A stretch of DNA of 64,000 nt from Mucilaginibacter pedocola (GTDB lineage: Bacteria > Bacteroidota > Bacteroidia > Sphingobacteriales > Sphingobacteriaceae): the NCBI RefSeq assembly GCF_002013915.1, contig NZ_MBTF01000039.1, forward strand, positions 1 to 64,000, read 5' to 3'. The translations under genes and the position numbers were made by a program. Numbering within the stretch: position 1 is the stretch's first letter; every line of letters begins with the position of its first letter. The notes below the pieces were generated by a model, which was given only the letters and a program-made list of their open reading frames with translations, did no database searches and was not told the origin of the DNA. Below, in pieces: positions 16,263-24,985 of the stretch.

Positions 16263-18710
16263 TTAATTGCTGCTGAACAAGTAAGTTTTCCCCTTTACCG
16301 AATTGAAGGTTAGCAGATAGCTATCCCCGTCTTTCTTAGATTGCGCAGTGCTCCCCGCCAGTTTTATCGGCGAGTTGCTGCGCAGTTTGCATAGTCCGCC
16401 TGCCACTGCAGTTATGCTCGCCTTGCTTAGTTTGTGGCCAGCCCAATCTATATCTACGGTAAAATTACCGCGCGCTTTTAAGCCTTTTACAGAGCCGCTT
16501 TGCCAGGCATCGGGCAGGGCGGGTAACAGGTAAACGTCATCAGTTTGGCTTTGCAGCAGCATTTCGGCAATACCGGCGGCTGCGCCAAAGTTGCCATCTA
16601 TCTGGAAGGGCGGGTGCGCATCGAACAGGTTAGCGTAGGTACCGCCGCCCTGGGCGTAGTTGGTGCCTTCTTCGCCGGTGAGGTGCAGCAGTCCGCGCAG
16701 TATCAGGTAAGCGTGGTTACCATCCAGCAATCGTGCCCAAAAGTTTATCTTCCAGGCCTTGCTCCAGCCGGTGCCTTCGTCGCCGCGTATCTCCAAGGTT
16801 TTGCGGGCGGCGGCGGCGAGTTCGGGCGTGGTAACGGGCGATATTTGCTCGCCCGGGTATAAGCCATACAGGTGCGACACGTGTCGGTGATGCGGGTCGG
16901 TTTCTTCCCAGTCTTTATACCACTCTACCAAATTGCCTTTTTTGCCAATATGGAAAGGAAGCAATTTTGCCTGCCGGGCTATCACGGTATCGCGCAGGGC
17001 TTTATCTACCCCTAATTTTTCGGATGCAGCAATGTAGTGTGCGAACAAATCGCGGATTATCGACATATCCATGGTGCTACCCAAGGCAATGGTTCCCTCC
17101 TTACCCTGCTCGTCTTTAAAAGCATTCTCGGGCGAGCCGCTTGGCGCGGTAACCCAATACCCATCTTTATCTTTCACCAGCCAGCCTAATGTAAAATCAA
17201 CCGCGCCTTTCATCAGCGGGTAAGCTTTCTCTTTCAGGAAGGTTTCGTCTTTGGTGAACAGGTAATGATCCCACAGGTGCCGGCTTAGCCAGTCGCCGCC
17301 CATGGCCCAATTAGCCCACATGGGGTCGCCAAAGCCATCGCCAACAGGGTTGCTCATGGCCCATATATCGCTGTTATGGTGTACCACCCATCCGTTCAAA
17401 TTATAAAACTCTTTGGCGGTATGCTTGCCGGTGGTGGCTAAATCGGCAGTGAGTTTCAGCAAGGGCTGATGCAGTTCGCTCAGGTTGGTGGTTTCTGCCG
17501 GCCAGTAATTCATTTGCGCGTTAATGTTGGTGGTATAATTCGAACTCCATGGCGGGCGCAATTCGTTATTCCATATCCCCTGCAGGTTTGCCGCCGTACC
17601 ACCGGGGCGCGAACTGGAGATAAGCAGGTAACGCCCGAACTGGAAGAATAAGGTTTCCAACCCTGCATCCTTCTTGCCTTCGGTGTAAGCCAATAAACGC
17701 TTATCGGTAGGCAGGCCAACGGTATCTTTTCCGTTAATGTTGAGGCTAACGCGGTTAAAGTAGTTGTGGTAATCGGCGACATGGGCAGCCAACAACGCGG
17801 CATACGGTTTGGCTACCGCAGCGGCTAAATATTTCTGCGTGAGTGCCATCTCATCCTTACCCTCGGTTACAGGGCTTTTATCGAAGCCATTATAGCTGGT
17901 TGCGGCAGATATTACGATGGTTACCTCGCTGGCTTTTTTAATGCTAATGCCCGATGTATCGGCAGAAACCGAGCCGCCGGTATTGAGTACTTTAGTTACC
18001 CAGGCATAGCGCACGCCTTTGCTGAGCGAATCTTCGTAACGCATCGGGTCGCGTTTCAGGTCGAGGTAGCTGGGGTCAACGTGGGTGGGTGCCTGCCCTT
18101 TTATCAGGATGGCATTCGAGCCTAAAACCGACTTGCGGTTTTTAAGCGGCGTATTGGCCAAAACCTTCAGGCTAAGCGCACCGGGTTTGCTGGCTTTTAT
18201 TTTTAAAACCATTACCTGCCCGGGAGCTGAGGAGAACATGCTGCGGGTGTAGGTAACGCCATTAACGGTAAAACGGGTGGTGGCTACTGCGTCGCTAATG
18301 TCTAGGTCGCGGTAGTAATTACCGGGTTTAGCATTACCAAAGTCCTGCTGAATACGCAGGTCGCCCAGCGGCAAATAGCCTTCCGAGTAATGCCCCTGCA
18401 TTTTCTTGCTTATTTCTATCGCTTTTTGGTAATCGCCGGCAAAAATAGCTTCGCGCAATTGCGGCAGGTATTTTGGCGCGTCGGGGTTCATATCGCCCTT
18501 CACCGGCCCGCCCGACCATAAGCTGCTTTCGTTAAGCTGGATAAGTTCGTCGCCCACGTTACCAAATATCATGGCGCCCAAACGGCCGTTACCAATGGGC
18601 AGGGCCTGTGTCCACCGTTTGGCGGGTTGCTGATACCATAATTTAAGAGGCTGCTGGCAAAAGGCCGATACCGGCGCAGCCAAAAGCAGGGCAAAAAGTA
18701 ACTTCTTCAT
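16263..18710 (-). CDS. secreted GH95-family alpha-L-fucosidase
   Basis: An 815-residue glycoside hydrolase. A signal peptide covers about residues 1-19 (FALLLAAPVSAFC). The N-terminal GH95 beta-domain begins with WTQALPIGNGRLGAMIFG and NESSLWSGGP. The (alpha/alpha)6 catalytic barrel carries NAQMNYWPAETTNLSELH near 400, APSGSPENAF near 525 (expected to hold the acidic catalytic residue) and QIDGNFGAAAGIAEMLL near 710. Size and motif order match characterised GH95 fucosidases, which act mainly on alpha-1,2-linked fucose of glycans and xyloglucan. Some members act on alpha-L-galactosides. It is the upstream gene of a two-gene unit with the zinc dehydrogenase. Export suggests it works in the periplasm or at the surface, releasing the sugar that the first block can oxidise. 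Confidence 0.92.
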   Translation of the reverse strand: MKKLLFALLLAAPVSAFCQQPLKLWYQQPAKRWTQALPIGNGRLGAMIFGNVGDELIQLNESSLWSGGPVKGDMNPDAPKYLPQLREAIFAGDYQKAIEISKKMQGHYSEGYLPLGDLRIQQDFGNAKPGNYYRDLDISDAVATTRFTVNGVTYTRSMFSSAPGQVMVLKIKASKPGALSLKVLANTPLKNRKSVLGSNAILIKGQAPTHVDPSYLDLKRDPMRYEDSLSKGVRYAWVTKVLNTGGSVSADTSGISIKKASEVTIVISAATSYNGFDKSPVTEGKDEMALTQKYLAAAVAKPYAALLAAHVADYHNYFNRVSLNINGKDTVGLPTDKRLLAYTEGKKDAGLETLFFQFGRYLLISSSRPGGTAANLQGIWNNELRPPWSSNYTTNINAQMNYWPAETTNLSELHQPLLKLTADLATTGKHTAKEFYNLNGWVVHHNSDIWAMSNPVGDGFGDPMWANWAMGGDWLSRHLWDHYLFTKDETFLKEKAYPLMKGAVDFTLGWLVKDKDGYWVTAPSGSPENAFKDEQGKEGTIALGSTMDMSIIRDLFAHYIAASEKLGVDKALRDTVIARQAKLLPFHIGKKGNLVEWYKDWEETDPHHRHVSHLYGLYPGEQISPVTTPELAAAARKTLEIRGDEGTGWSKAWKINFWARLLDGNHAYLILRGLLHLTGEEGTNYAQGGGTYANLFDAHPPFQIDGNFGAAAGIAEMLLQSQTDDVYLLPALPDAWQSGSVKGLKARGNFTVDIDWAGHKLSKASITAVAGGLCKLRSNSPIKLAGSTAQSKKDGDSYLLTFNSVKGKTYLFSSN

Positions 18711-18820
18711 AAGGTTAAAATTGGCAAATGCAATCGATTGAAACGAAAGCCTAAGTAACGTTTGTTTCTTGTGAAATCAAAGGGAATGGGGGAAAGAATT
18801 TTTGTGAGAGATAAGAATAC

Positions 18821-18975
18821 CCGGCGAGTTAACTCACCCCGACGGTCCGCAATTCGCGGGCGTCGACCCTCTCTGCTTCGCCAAGAGGGTGAGCTGCACA
18901 AACCATACATCTATCTAAAACCCTCTTTACGAGGTAGAGAGGGTGGCCCAGCGATAGCGAAGGCCGGGTGAGTCG
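18821..18975. repeat. long composite palindromic element
   Basis: CCGGCGAGTTAACTCACC at the left and GGCCGGGTGAGT at the right frame two CCCTCT...AGAGGG hairpins. It is the inverted relative of 11910-12096 and shares the CCAGCGATAGCG arm. It fills the gap between the divergent GH95 and aldehyde-oxidoreductase genes. Nothing else was seen in 18711-18820. Confidence 0.75.
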
Positions 18976-19026
18976 AATAGGGACGCAGACATTCCACAAC
19001 GCCCCCTATTTAAAACATTTCCATAC

Positions 19027-19054
19027 TACAACTTATTTCAACTATTAAGTTGTA
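19027..19054. promoter_or_regulatory. 8-base inverted repeat upstream of the aldehyde oxidoreductase operon
   Basis: TACAACTT (19027-19034) and AAGTTGTA (19047-19054) are perfect arms with a 12-base spacer, ending 40 bases before the paoA-like start. Size and position suit an operator for a dimeric regulator. No regulator gene is adjacent. Confidence 0.4.
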
Positions 19055-19094
19055 AAAGCGTTACCTTGTTATTCGCTAATAAAAACCTACCGCT

Positions 19095-19736
19095 ATGCCT
19101 GATAAAAAGCCTGTTACGCCAACCGGTGGCGAGGAGCCGAGCAATGCTACCCGTCGCGATTTTATCAAACAAACATCGCTGCTTACGGCGGTTGCCTTAA
19201 CGCCCGGTACAGTGGTGGAAGCTGCCACCAACAACATGGACGAGCAGATAGCCGCCGCACTGGAAAAACTACCACTAAAAATGGAAGTGAACGGCACACC
19301 GCGAAGCCTATCTGTAGAGCCGCGTAGTACCCTGCTTGATATTTTGCGCGAACAGCTCGACCTTACCGGCACCAAAAAAGGCTGCGACCACGGGCAATGC
19401 GGTGCCTGCACCGTGCACGTAAACGGGCGCAGGGTAAACTCCTGCCTAACCCTCGGCGTAATGGTGAACGGCAAAAAAGTAACTACCATAGAAGGCTTAG
19501 CCAATGGCGAAGAACTACACCCAATGCAGGAGGCTTTCCTTAAGCACGATGGTTTCCAATGCGGGTATTGCACGCCGGGGCAAATTATGTCGGCAGTGGC
19601 GTGTATACGCGAGGGGCACGCCAATTCAGAAGCGGAAATTAGGGAATACATGAGCGGGAATATTTGCCGTTGCGGCGCTTACCCCAATATTGTGAACGCC
19701 ATACAGGAAGTAAAAGCAGGAGGGCAAGCGGTATGA
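19095..19736 (+). CDS. paoA: PaoA-like [2Fe-2S] subunit of a molybdenum aldehyde oxidoreductase
   Basis: A 213-residue iron-sulfur subunit of the xanthine oxidase family. The N-terminus has a twin-arginine signal (TRRDFIKQTSLLTAVALTPG, about 16-35), so the folded complex should be exported. The first [2Fe-2S] site is GCDHGQCGACTVHVNGRRVN with a later Cys, and the second is CGYCTPGQ plus CRCGAYPNIV. This order and the Tat signal match E. coli PaoA (YagT). It is the first gene of a four-gene run and overlaps the next gene by four bases. Electrons from the molybdenum subunit would pass through its clusters to FAD. Confidence 0.9.
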   Translation: MPDKKPVTPTGGEEPSNATRRDFIKQTSLLTAVALTPGTVVEAATNNMDEQIAAALEKLPLKMEVNGTPRSLSVEPRSTLLDILREQLDLTGTKKGCDHGQCGACTVHVNGRRVNSCLTLGVMVNGKKVTTIEGLANGEELHPMQEAFLKHDGFQCGYCTPGQIMSAVACIREGHANSEAEIREYMSGNICRCGAYPNIVNAIQEVKAGGQAV

Positions 19737-20713
19737 AGCAGTTTCAATACATCCACCCAACCAGCCAAACTGCCGTGCTGGATGCCATCAGCAAACCGGG
19801 CAGCAAAATAATAGCCGGCGGCACCAACCTGGTGGACCTGATGAAGAAAGGCGTTACCGCGCCTGATAAGCTTGTCGACATAAACAGCCTGCCGCTGAGC
19901 ACGGTAAACACCGGCCCGGATGGCTTGCATATAGGCGCTTTAACGCTGAATAGCGTAGTGTCTGAAAATTCTTTGGTGCTGGATAAACACCCACTGCTTG
20001 CGATGGCTTTAAAGGCGGGCGCTTCGCCGCAGTTGCGCAATATGGCAACCGTAGGCGGCAACATGATGCAGCGCACCCGTTGCGCATATTTTTACGATAC
20101 CGCCATGCCTTGCAATAAACGCACGCCCGGCAGCGGCTGCGGTGCCATGGGCGGCTATAACCGCATGCATGCTATTTTTGGTACAAGCACGCAATGTATA
20201 GCCGTACACCCGAGCGATATGTGCGTGGCCTTGGCAGCGCTTGATGCTACAGTAACCATTGCAGGCAAAAAAAGCAAAAGGCGCATACCCTTTACCGATT
20301 TCCACCGCCTGCCCGGCGAGCATCCCGAAATGGATAACCACCTTGCCCCCGGCGAACTTATATTGGGCGTAGACATCCCCGATAATAACTTCGCAAAAAA
20401 CAGTTACTACCTGAAGGTGCGCGACCGGCAATCCTACGCCTTTGCCCTGGTTTCGGTAGCAGCGGGATTGGATATACAAAATGGCATCATTAAAAAGGCA
20501 CGTTTAGCTATGGGCGGCGTGGCGCACAAGCCCTGGAGATTGTTCGAGGTCGAAAAGTCTTTAGAAGGCAAAACACCATCCGAAGATAATTTTAAAGCAG
20601 CGGCACAAATAGCTATGCAGGGCGCAAAGGCCCGCGAGTTTAATGCGTTTAAATTAAAACTTGCCCCGGCCACTATTGCCGAGACGCTAAAACATGCAGG
20701 AGGGCTGGTATAA
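19733..20713 (+). CDS. paoB: PaoB-like FAD subunit of the aldehyde oxidoreductase
   Basis: A 326-residue FAD-binding subunit (CO dehydrogenase flavoprotein family). FAD contacts are in AGGTNLVDLMKKG (28-40) and in ATVGGNMMQRTRC (105-117). Four cysteines at about 117, 127, 136 and 155, within an insertion reading CNKRTPGSGCGAMGG, are the hallmark of PaoB-type subunits that carry an extra [4Fe-4S] cluster. The start is the ATG at 19733 in an ATGA overlap with paoA. The longer frame upstream is not needed. The C-terminal helical domain ends near residue 325 and is complete. Translational coupling fits equal subunit ratio. Confidence 0.9.
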   Translation: MKQFQYIHPTSQTAVLDAISKPGSKIIAGGTNLVDLMKKGVTAPDKLVDINSLPLSTVNTGPDGLHIGALTLNSVVSENSLVLDKHPLLAMALKAGASPQLRNMATVGGNMMQRTRCAYFYDTAMPCNKRTPGSGCGAMGGYNRMHAIFGTSTQCIAVHPSDMCVALAALDATVTIAGKKSKRRIPFTDFHRLPGEHPEMDNHLAPGELILGVDIPDNNFAKNSYYLKVRDRQSYAFALVSVAAGLDIQNGIIKKARLAMGGVAHKPWRLFEVEKSLEGKTPSEDNFKAAAQIAMQGAKAREFNAFKLKLAPATIAETLKHAGGLV

Positions 20714-20714
20714 C

Positions 20715-22865
20715 ATGGAAACGCTACTGAACAAACCCATCCCAACATCGGCAGACGGACTAAGCCGTGTAGACGGGCGCGCCAAAGTTACCGGCGCAGC
20801 CAAATACTCTGCCGAATATAACCAGCCTAATATGGCTTATGCCGTACTGGTTGGCAGTACTATTACTAAAGGCACCATCGCCACTATCGATACAAAAGCT
20901 GCTTTAAAAGCGCCGGGGGTATTGACCTTACTTACCTATTTAAATGCGCCAAAAGTACCTGGGCACGTGGCAACTAAACCACAGAAACCGGGTGCAAAAA
21001 GCGGTCCGCTAAAGATATTTTACGATAACAAAATATTATACAACGGGCATCCCATTGCCATGGTGGTTGCAGATACCTTCGAGCGGGCGCAATACGCAGC
21101 ATCGTTGGTTAAAGCCACCTACAATAAACAGGCGCACGATACCAAACCACCAAAGGACCTGAGCCGGGGCGTTGGTGCATGGGACGGTAAAGACTTTACC
21201 CGCGGCACCGTAGATGCCTGGAAAACCGCCCCTGTAAAACTGGAGCAGGAATACACCCACCCCAGCGAGATACATAACCCCATGGAGCTGCATGCTATTA
21301 TTGCCCGTTGGGATGCGCCCGATAAACTCACCGTTTGGGACAAAACCCAGGGCGTACGCGCCACACGCGGGGATATTGCGAAAGCGTTTAACCTAAAAGC
21401 CGAAAACGTTCAGGTGAACTCGCAGTTTGTGGGCGGTGCGTTTGGCAGCGCGCTACAGGTTTGGCCGCACGAGGTTGCCGCTATACTGGGCGCTAAGGTG
21501 GTGAAGCGCCCCGTTAAGCTGGTGCTCAGCCGGCCGGATATGTTTACTTCGGTTGGCTACCGCCCTTATACCTGGCAAAAAATTGGTATTGGTGCTACGG
21601 CAGACGGTAAGCTCGTCGGCATTACACACGAGGCCGTTGGCCAAACTTCCAGCTTCGAAGATTTTGCCGAAGGGCCTATCAATACCAGCAAAGGCCTATA
21701 TGTTAGTCCGAATGTTACCACCCGTTATAAACTGCTTTCGCTGGATGTAAACACGCCTACATGGATGCGCGGGCCGGGCGAAGCTACTGGTGCTTTTGCA
21801 CTGGAATCGGCACTGGACGAATTATCGTACGCCTTGAAGATGGACCCCATTGACTTGCGCATGAAGAATTATGCCAAAGTCGACCCGGATAACGGCAAAG
21901 AATACAGCAGTAAATATTTGGATGAGGCCTATGCTATGGGTGCCAAACAAATTGGTTGGGATAAGCGCAAGGCCGATGCGGGCAGCGTAATGGAAAACGG
22001 TTGGCTTGCCGGTTACGGTATGGCGGGCGGTATGTTTGGCGCTTACCGGGATAATACTGTGGCAAAAGCTATCATGAAAGCCGATGGTACCCTTACCGTA
22101 CAAACTGCTGTAAGCGATATAGGTCCCGGCACCGGGACGGCCATGGTACTTATTGCCGCGAAAGTAATGGGAATTGACCCCGGTAAAATAAAATTTGATA
22201 TGGGCGATTCGGCTTTGCCATTTGCGCCTATGCAGGGCGGTTCGGCAACTACATCGGCAGTGGGTTCGGCGGTGAATGATGCTTGTGTGGTGCTGAAAGA
22301 AAAATTCCAGAAACTGATGGGCAACGGCGGTACAGATAAGCCCGATTATGTGAAAATATTAAAAGATAATAACCTTACCGAATTGGAGACGGTAACACGG
22401 TCGCAACCGGGGCCCGATAATGAGAAGTACTCGATGCAATCGTGGTCGGTGCATTTTGTTAAGGTGTTGGTGCACCCGGCAACAGGTGTAGTAAAGATTG
22501 ATAAGGTAGCTTGCGTTGCCGATTCGGGCAAGATCATCAGCCCCAAAACCGCGCGCAGCCAGGTAGTGGGCGGCGCTATTGGCGGCATAGGCATGGCGCT
22601 GATGGAGGAAGGCATTATAGACCACCGATACGGCCGCTATGTAAACAACAACTTTGGCGATTACCACGTACCCGTGAATGCCGACATCCCGCAGATAGAT
22701 GCCCTGTTTATTGACAAACCCGACCCGTACATTAACCCTATAGGCGCCAAAGGCATGGGCGAAATTGCCCTGATAGGTATGGCTGCCGCAGTGGCCAATG
22801 CAGTATACAATGCCACCGGCAAGCGCGTGCGCGACCTGCCGATAACGCCCGACAAGCTAATATAA
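20715..22865 (+). CDS. paoC: PaoC-like molybdopterin-binding catalytic subunit
   Basis: A 716-residue molybdenum subunit of the xanthine oxidase family. The N-terminal domain begins with GLSRVDGRAKVTGAAKYSAE. Molybdopterin contacts are expected in GGAFGS near 236 and in the AMQGGSATT-like GGSATTSAVGSAV segment near 510. The catalytic glutamate is in NPIGAKGMGEIAL near 680. The protein is complete. It has no signal peptide of its own, and as in PaoABC it would be carried out with the Tat-signalled small subunit. The start chosen (20715) lies two bases after the paoB stop. Natural substrates of the family are aromatic and other aldehydes, and the specific one here is unknown. Confidence 0.9.
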   Translation: METLLNKPIPTSADGLSRVDGRAKVTGAAKYSAEYNQPNMAYAVLVGSTITKGTIATIDTKAALKAPGVLTLLTYLNAPKVPGHVATKPQKPGAKSGPLKIFYDNKILYNGHPIAMVVADTFERAQYAASLVKATYNKQAHDTKPPKDLSRGVGAWDGKDFTRGTVDAWKTAPVKLEQEYTHPSEIHNPMELHAIIARWDAPDKLTVWDKTQGVRATRGDIAKAFNLKAENVQVNSQFVGGAFGSALQVWPHEVAAILGAKVVKRPVKLVLSRPDMFTSVGYRPYTWQKIGIGATADGKLVGITHEAVGQTSSFEDFAEGPINTSKGLYVSPNVTTRYKLLSLDVNTPTWMRGPGEATGAFALESALDELSYALKMDPIDLRMKNYAKVDPDNGKEYSSKYLDEAYAMGAKQIGWDKRKADAGSVMENGWLAGYGMAGGMFGAYRDNTVAKAIMKADGTLTVQTAVSDIGPGTGTAMVLIAAKVMGIDPGKIKFDMGDSALPFAPMQGGSATTSAVGSAVNDACVVLKEKFQKLMGNGGTDKPDYVKILKDNNLTELETVTRSQPGPDNEKYSMQSWSVHFVKVLVHPATGVVKIDKVACVADSGKIISPKTARSQVVGGAIGGIGMALMEEGIIDHRYGRYVNNNFGDYHVPVNADIPQIDALFIDKPDPYINPIGAKGMGEIALIGMAAAVANAVYNATGKRVRDLPITPDKLI

Positions 22866-22869
22866 GGGC

Positions 22870-23454
22870 ATGACGGGCATTATCATCCTCGCGGCCGGCT
22901 CGTCGAGCCGTTTGGGGCAACCCAAGCAAAACCTGCAGTATAAAGGCAAAACCTTATTGCAACATGCAGTTGACGAGGCGCTGGATTCAGGTTGTAGCCC
23001 CGTGATAGTGGTTTTAGGAGCAAATGCCGATAAGATAAAATTCGGCACAGATGGTGTTACTGTTTTGCACAACCCCGATTGGCAGGAAGGCATGGCATCA
23101 TCCATCCGCCTTGGCGTAACCGAAATAATGAAGCACACTGTCGATAGCGTTATCGTTATGCTTTGCGACCAGCCTTTTGTGGATGGCAATTTGCTAAAGA
23201 CTTTGAAGCTGCAATGGCAGGAAGTGGGTAAGCCGATAGTGGCGTGCAGTTATAAAGGTACGGTGGGTGTGCCGGTGCTGTTCGATAGCTCGCTGTTCCC
23301 GGAATTATTAAAATTACAAGGACAGGAAGGCGCGAAGAAAGTATTGTCCGCCTATGCAGATGAAATAGCGGAGGTTGAATTTGAAGAGGGAAGTACAGAT
23401 ATTGATACCGCGGAAAATTATCACGACCTAATTAGTCGTCTTAATGTAAATTAA
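22870..23454 (+). CDS. mocA: MocA-like molybdenum cofactor cytidylyltransferase
   Basis: A 194-residue nucleotidyltransferase of the MobA/MocA fold. The N-terminal loop LAAGSSSRLGQPKQNLQYKG (8-27) is the nucleotide-binding signature, with Lys at PKQ. DQPFVD (about 101-106) and GVPVLF (about 140) are also conserved. MocA adds CMP to molybdopterin to give the MCD cofactor used by this enzyme family. It lies four bases after the catalytic subunit gene, so it presumably matures that enzyme. An XdhC-type insertion chaperone is not seen beside it, which leaves open whether that function is encoded elsewhere. Confidence 0.88.
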   Translation: MTGIIILAAGSSSRLGQPKQNLQYKGKTLLQHAVDEALDSGCSPVIVVLGANADKIKFGTDGVTVLHNPDWQEGMASSIRLGVTEIMKHTVDSVIVMLCDQPFVDGNLLKTLKLQWQEVGKPIVACSYKGTVGVPVLFDSSLFPELLKLQGQEGAKKVLSAYADEIAEVEFEEGSTDIDTAENYHDLISRLNVN

Positions 23455-23539
23455 CGGCTACAACTGTTAAATAGGTGTTAAAACTTATTCATGTTTTAAG
23501 CTGTTTCCTTATCTTCATCAGGCATTTACTATAGAAGCT

Positions 23540-24697
23540 ATGGAGGGACGTATTTTTTCTTCGCTTTTAAAAAACTTAATTATTACTGCGGTCTTGGGTG
23601 CATTTGCATTAAATACCCAAGCGCAGGTAATATCTGCCGTAAATTACAGCAAACCTGTAATTACCGATACCGCTACCTATCAGAAAGAAGCACCGGGCTA
23701 TGTGGTGAACAACACTACAACAAAAGCCCTTGCTCTTAAAGATGCCTCCCTCCAGCAGGAACTGCAACTATCCATCAGCAAACCAGCCGAGCGCCGTTTA
23801 TTGATGGAGCATTTGCGCGAGATAAACCCATCAGACGGTACCGAGGCTAACCAAACGCATAAGAAGTTTTTATATAACCTTGCGGGAGCATTTGCCAGGC
23901 TAAAGATGTATTCGCTGGCCATGAAGTGCTTCTTTAAATCGATGCAGTACGATAAGAAGAGTTTACCTGCTGACACTCTTGCAAACGGGTACAACGCTCA
24001 AGCCGACACATTGGATATCGATGAACCCGATGAACGCTACCTTGATTTTAATGACAAGGACGATACCCTACTGAACGACAACCCAGCCCTGCTGGTATCG
24101 CCAACGGCCAAAGAGCCGCGCAGCCCAAAAGTAAGCTATACCCAAATTGCCGATGCCTTTAACGATGGTAAAAAAGCCGCCGCCTATGCCATGCTTATCC
24201 ATGTAAAACAACCCGTATCGGGCAAAAACAAGGTTTACCATTTTACCAACTCGGGGCATACATTTATTACGCTTATTAAATATAACTCCGATTCTACCTA
24301 CGTTTCGCTTTCTTTTGGTTTTTATCCCAATAAACAGCACCCTTTTGCGGGCACGCCACTGTTCCCCTCATCTCACTCCACCTTCCGCGACGACGGGCAG
24401 CATAAATGGGACGAGGTGGCCGGCAAATTCATCAGCAAACGCCGCTTTCAACGCATACTGGCCCTTACCAAAAACTACAACGGCATAAAATACCACCTCA
24501 GCAAAAACAACTGTACCGATTTTAGCCTGAATGCCGCCCTGCTGGCCGGCCTCAGCATCGACGAAACCACCGGCAGTTGGCCGCTTGGCCATGGCAACAA
24601 CCCCGGCATTACCGGGCAAAGCATGCTCCACGGCAAAATAAAAGATGGCGGCAAAGCGGTGCTGGATGAAGTTTTTGTGGATGATATGGTGGAGTAG
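23540..24697 (+). CDS. secreted hypothetical protein with a possible Cys/His hydrolase core
   Basis: A 385-residue exported protein that I do not place in a named family. A signal peptide spans about 1-29 (NLIITAVLGAFALNTQAQ). The N-terminal half is helical, with an acidic DEPDERYLDFNDKDDTL linker. The C-terminal 190 residues look like a compact domain with a His in NSGHTFITLIKY and a Cys in LSKNNCTDFSLNAALLAG. His-before-Cys with NNC-type spacing resembles permuted papain-like folds (NlpC/P60, LRAT or DUF4105-like), but this is an inference from motif appearance only. It follows mocA after 85 bases and probably has its own promoter. Confidence 0.75.
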   Translation: MEGRIFSSLLKNLIITAVLGAFALNTQAQVISAVNYSKPVITDTATYQKEAPGYVVNNTTTKALALKDASLQQELQLSISKPAERRLLMEHLREINPSDGTEANQTHKKFLYNLAGAFARLKMYSLAMKCFFKSMQYDKKSLPADTLANGYNAQADTLDIDEPDERYLDFNDKDDTLLNDNPALLVSPTAKEPRSPKVSYTQIADAFNDGKKAAAYAMLIHVKQPVSGKNKVYHFTNSGHTFITLIKYNSDSTYVSLSFGFYPNKQHPFAGTPLFPSSHSTFRDDGQHKWDEVAGKFISKRRFQRILALTKNYNGIKYHLSKNNCTDFSLNAALLAGLSIDETTGSWPLGHGNNPGITGQSMLHGKIKDGGKAVLDEVFVDDMVE

Positions 24698-24789
24698 ATA
24701 AAACTCCTAACAATTTGCCAGTCCTTCGGGAGACGTAAAGTATTGCGTCTCTACCATAAAAAACTCAGCGAACCTCTGTTTAAAACTCT

Positions 24790-24825
24790 GCGCCCTCTGC
24801 GGTTAAATAGCCACTAAAAAAACAG
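24790..24825. repeat. fragment of the CGCAAAG repeat, opposite direction
   Basis: ACTCTGCGCCCTCTGCGGTT followed by AAATAGCCAC is the reverse complement of the pattern at the left of 15067-15230. The rest of 24698-24985 is A+T-rich spacer with no gene seen. Confidence 0.45.
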
Positions 24826-24985
24826 AATAAATCCCCTCTCCAGCTAAACAAAAAGCCCCCTTTGTTGCTTGTATTAAACCAATGTTATTATTCTTTGATA
24901 GAATATACCGCAGCATACTTAAAATTCATTTTTATTGTCATATTTGGATGAAGAATCCTATTAACCGAAATTTACATATACTACT

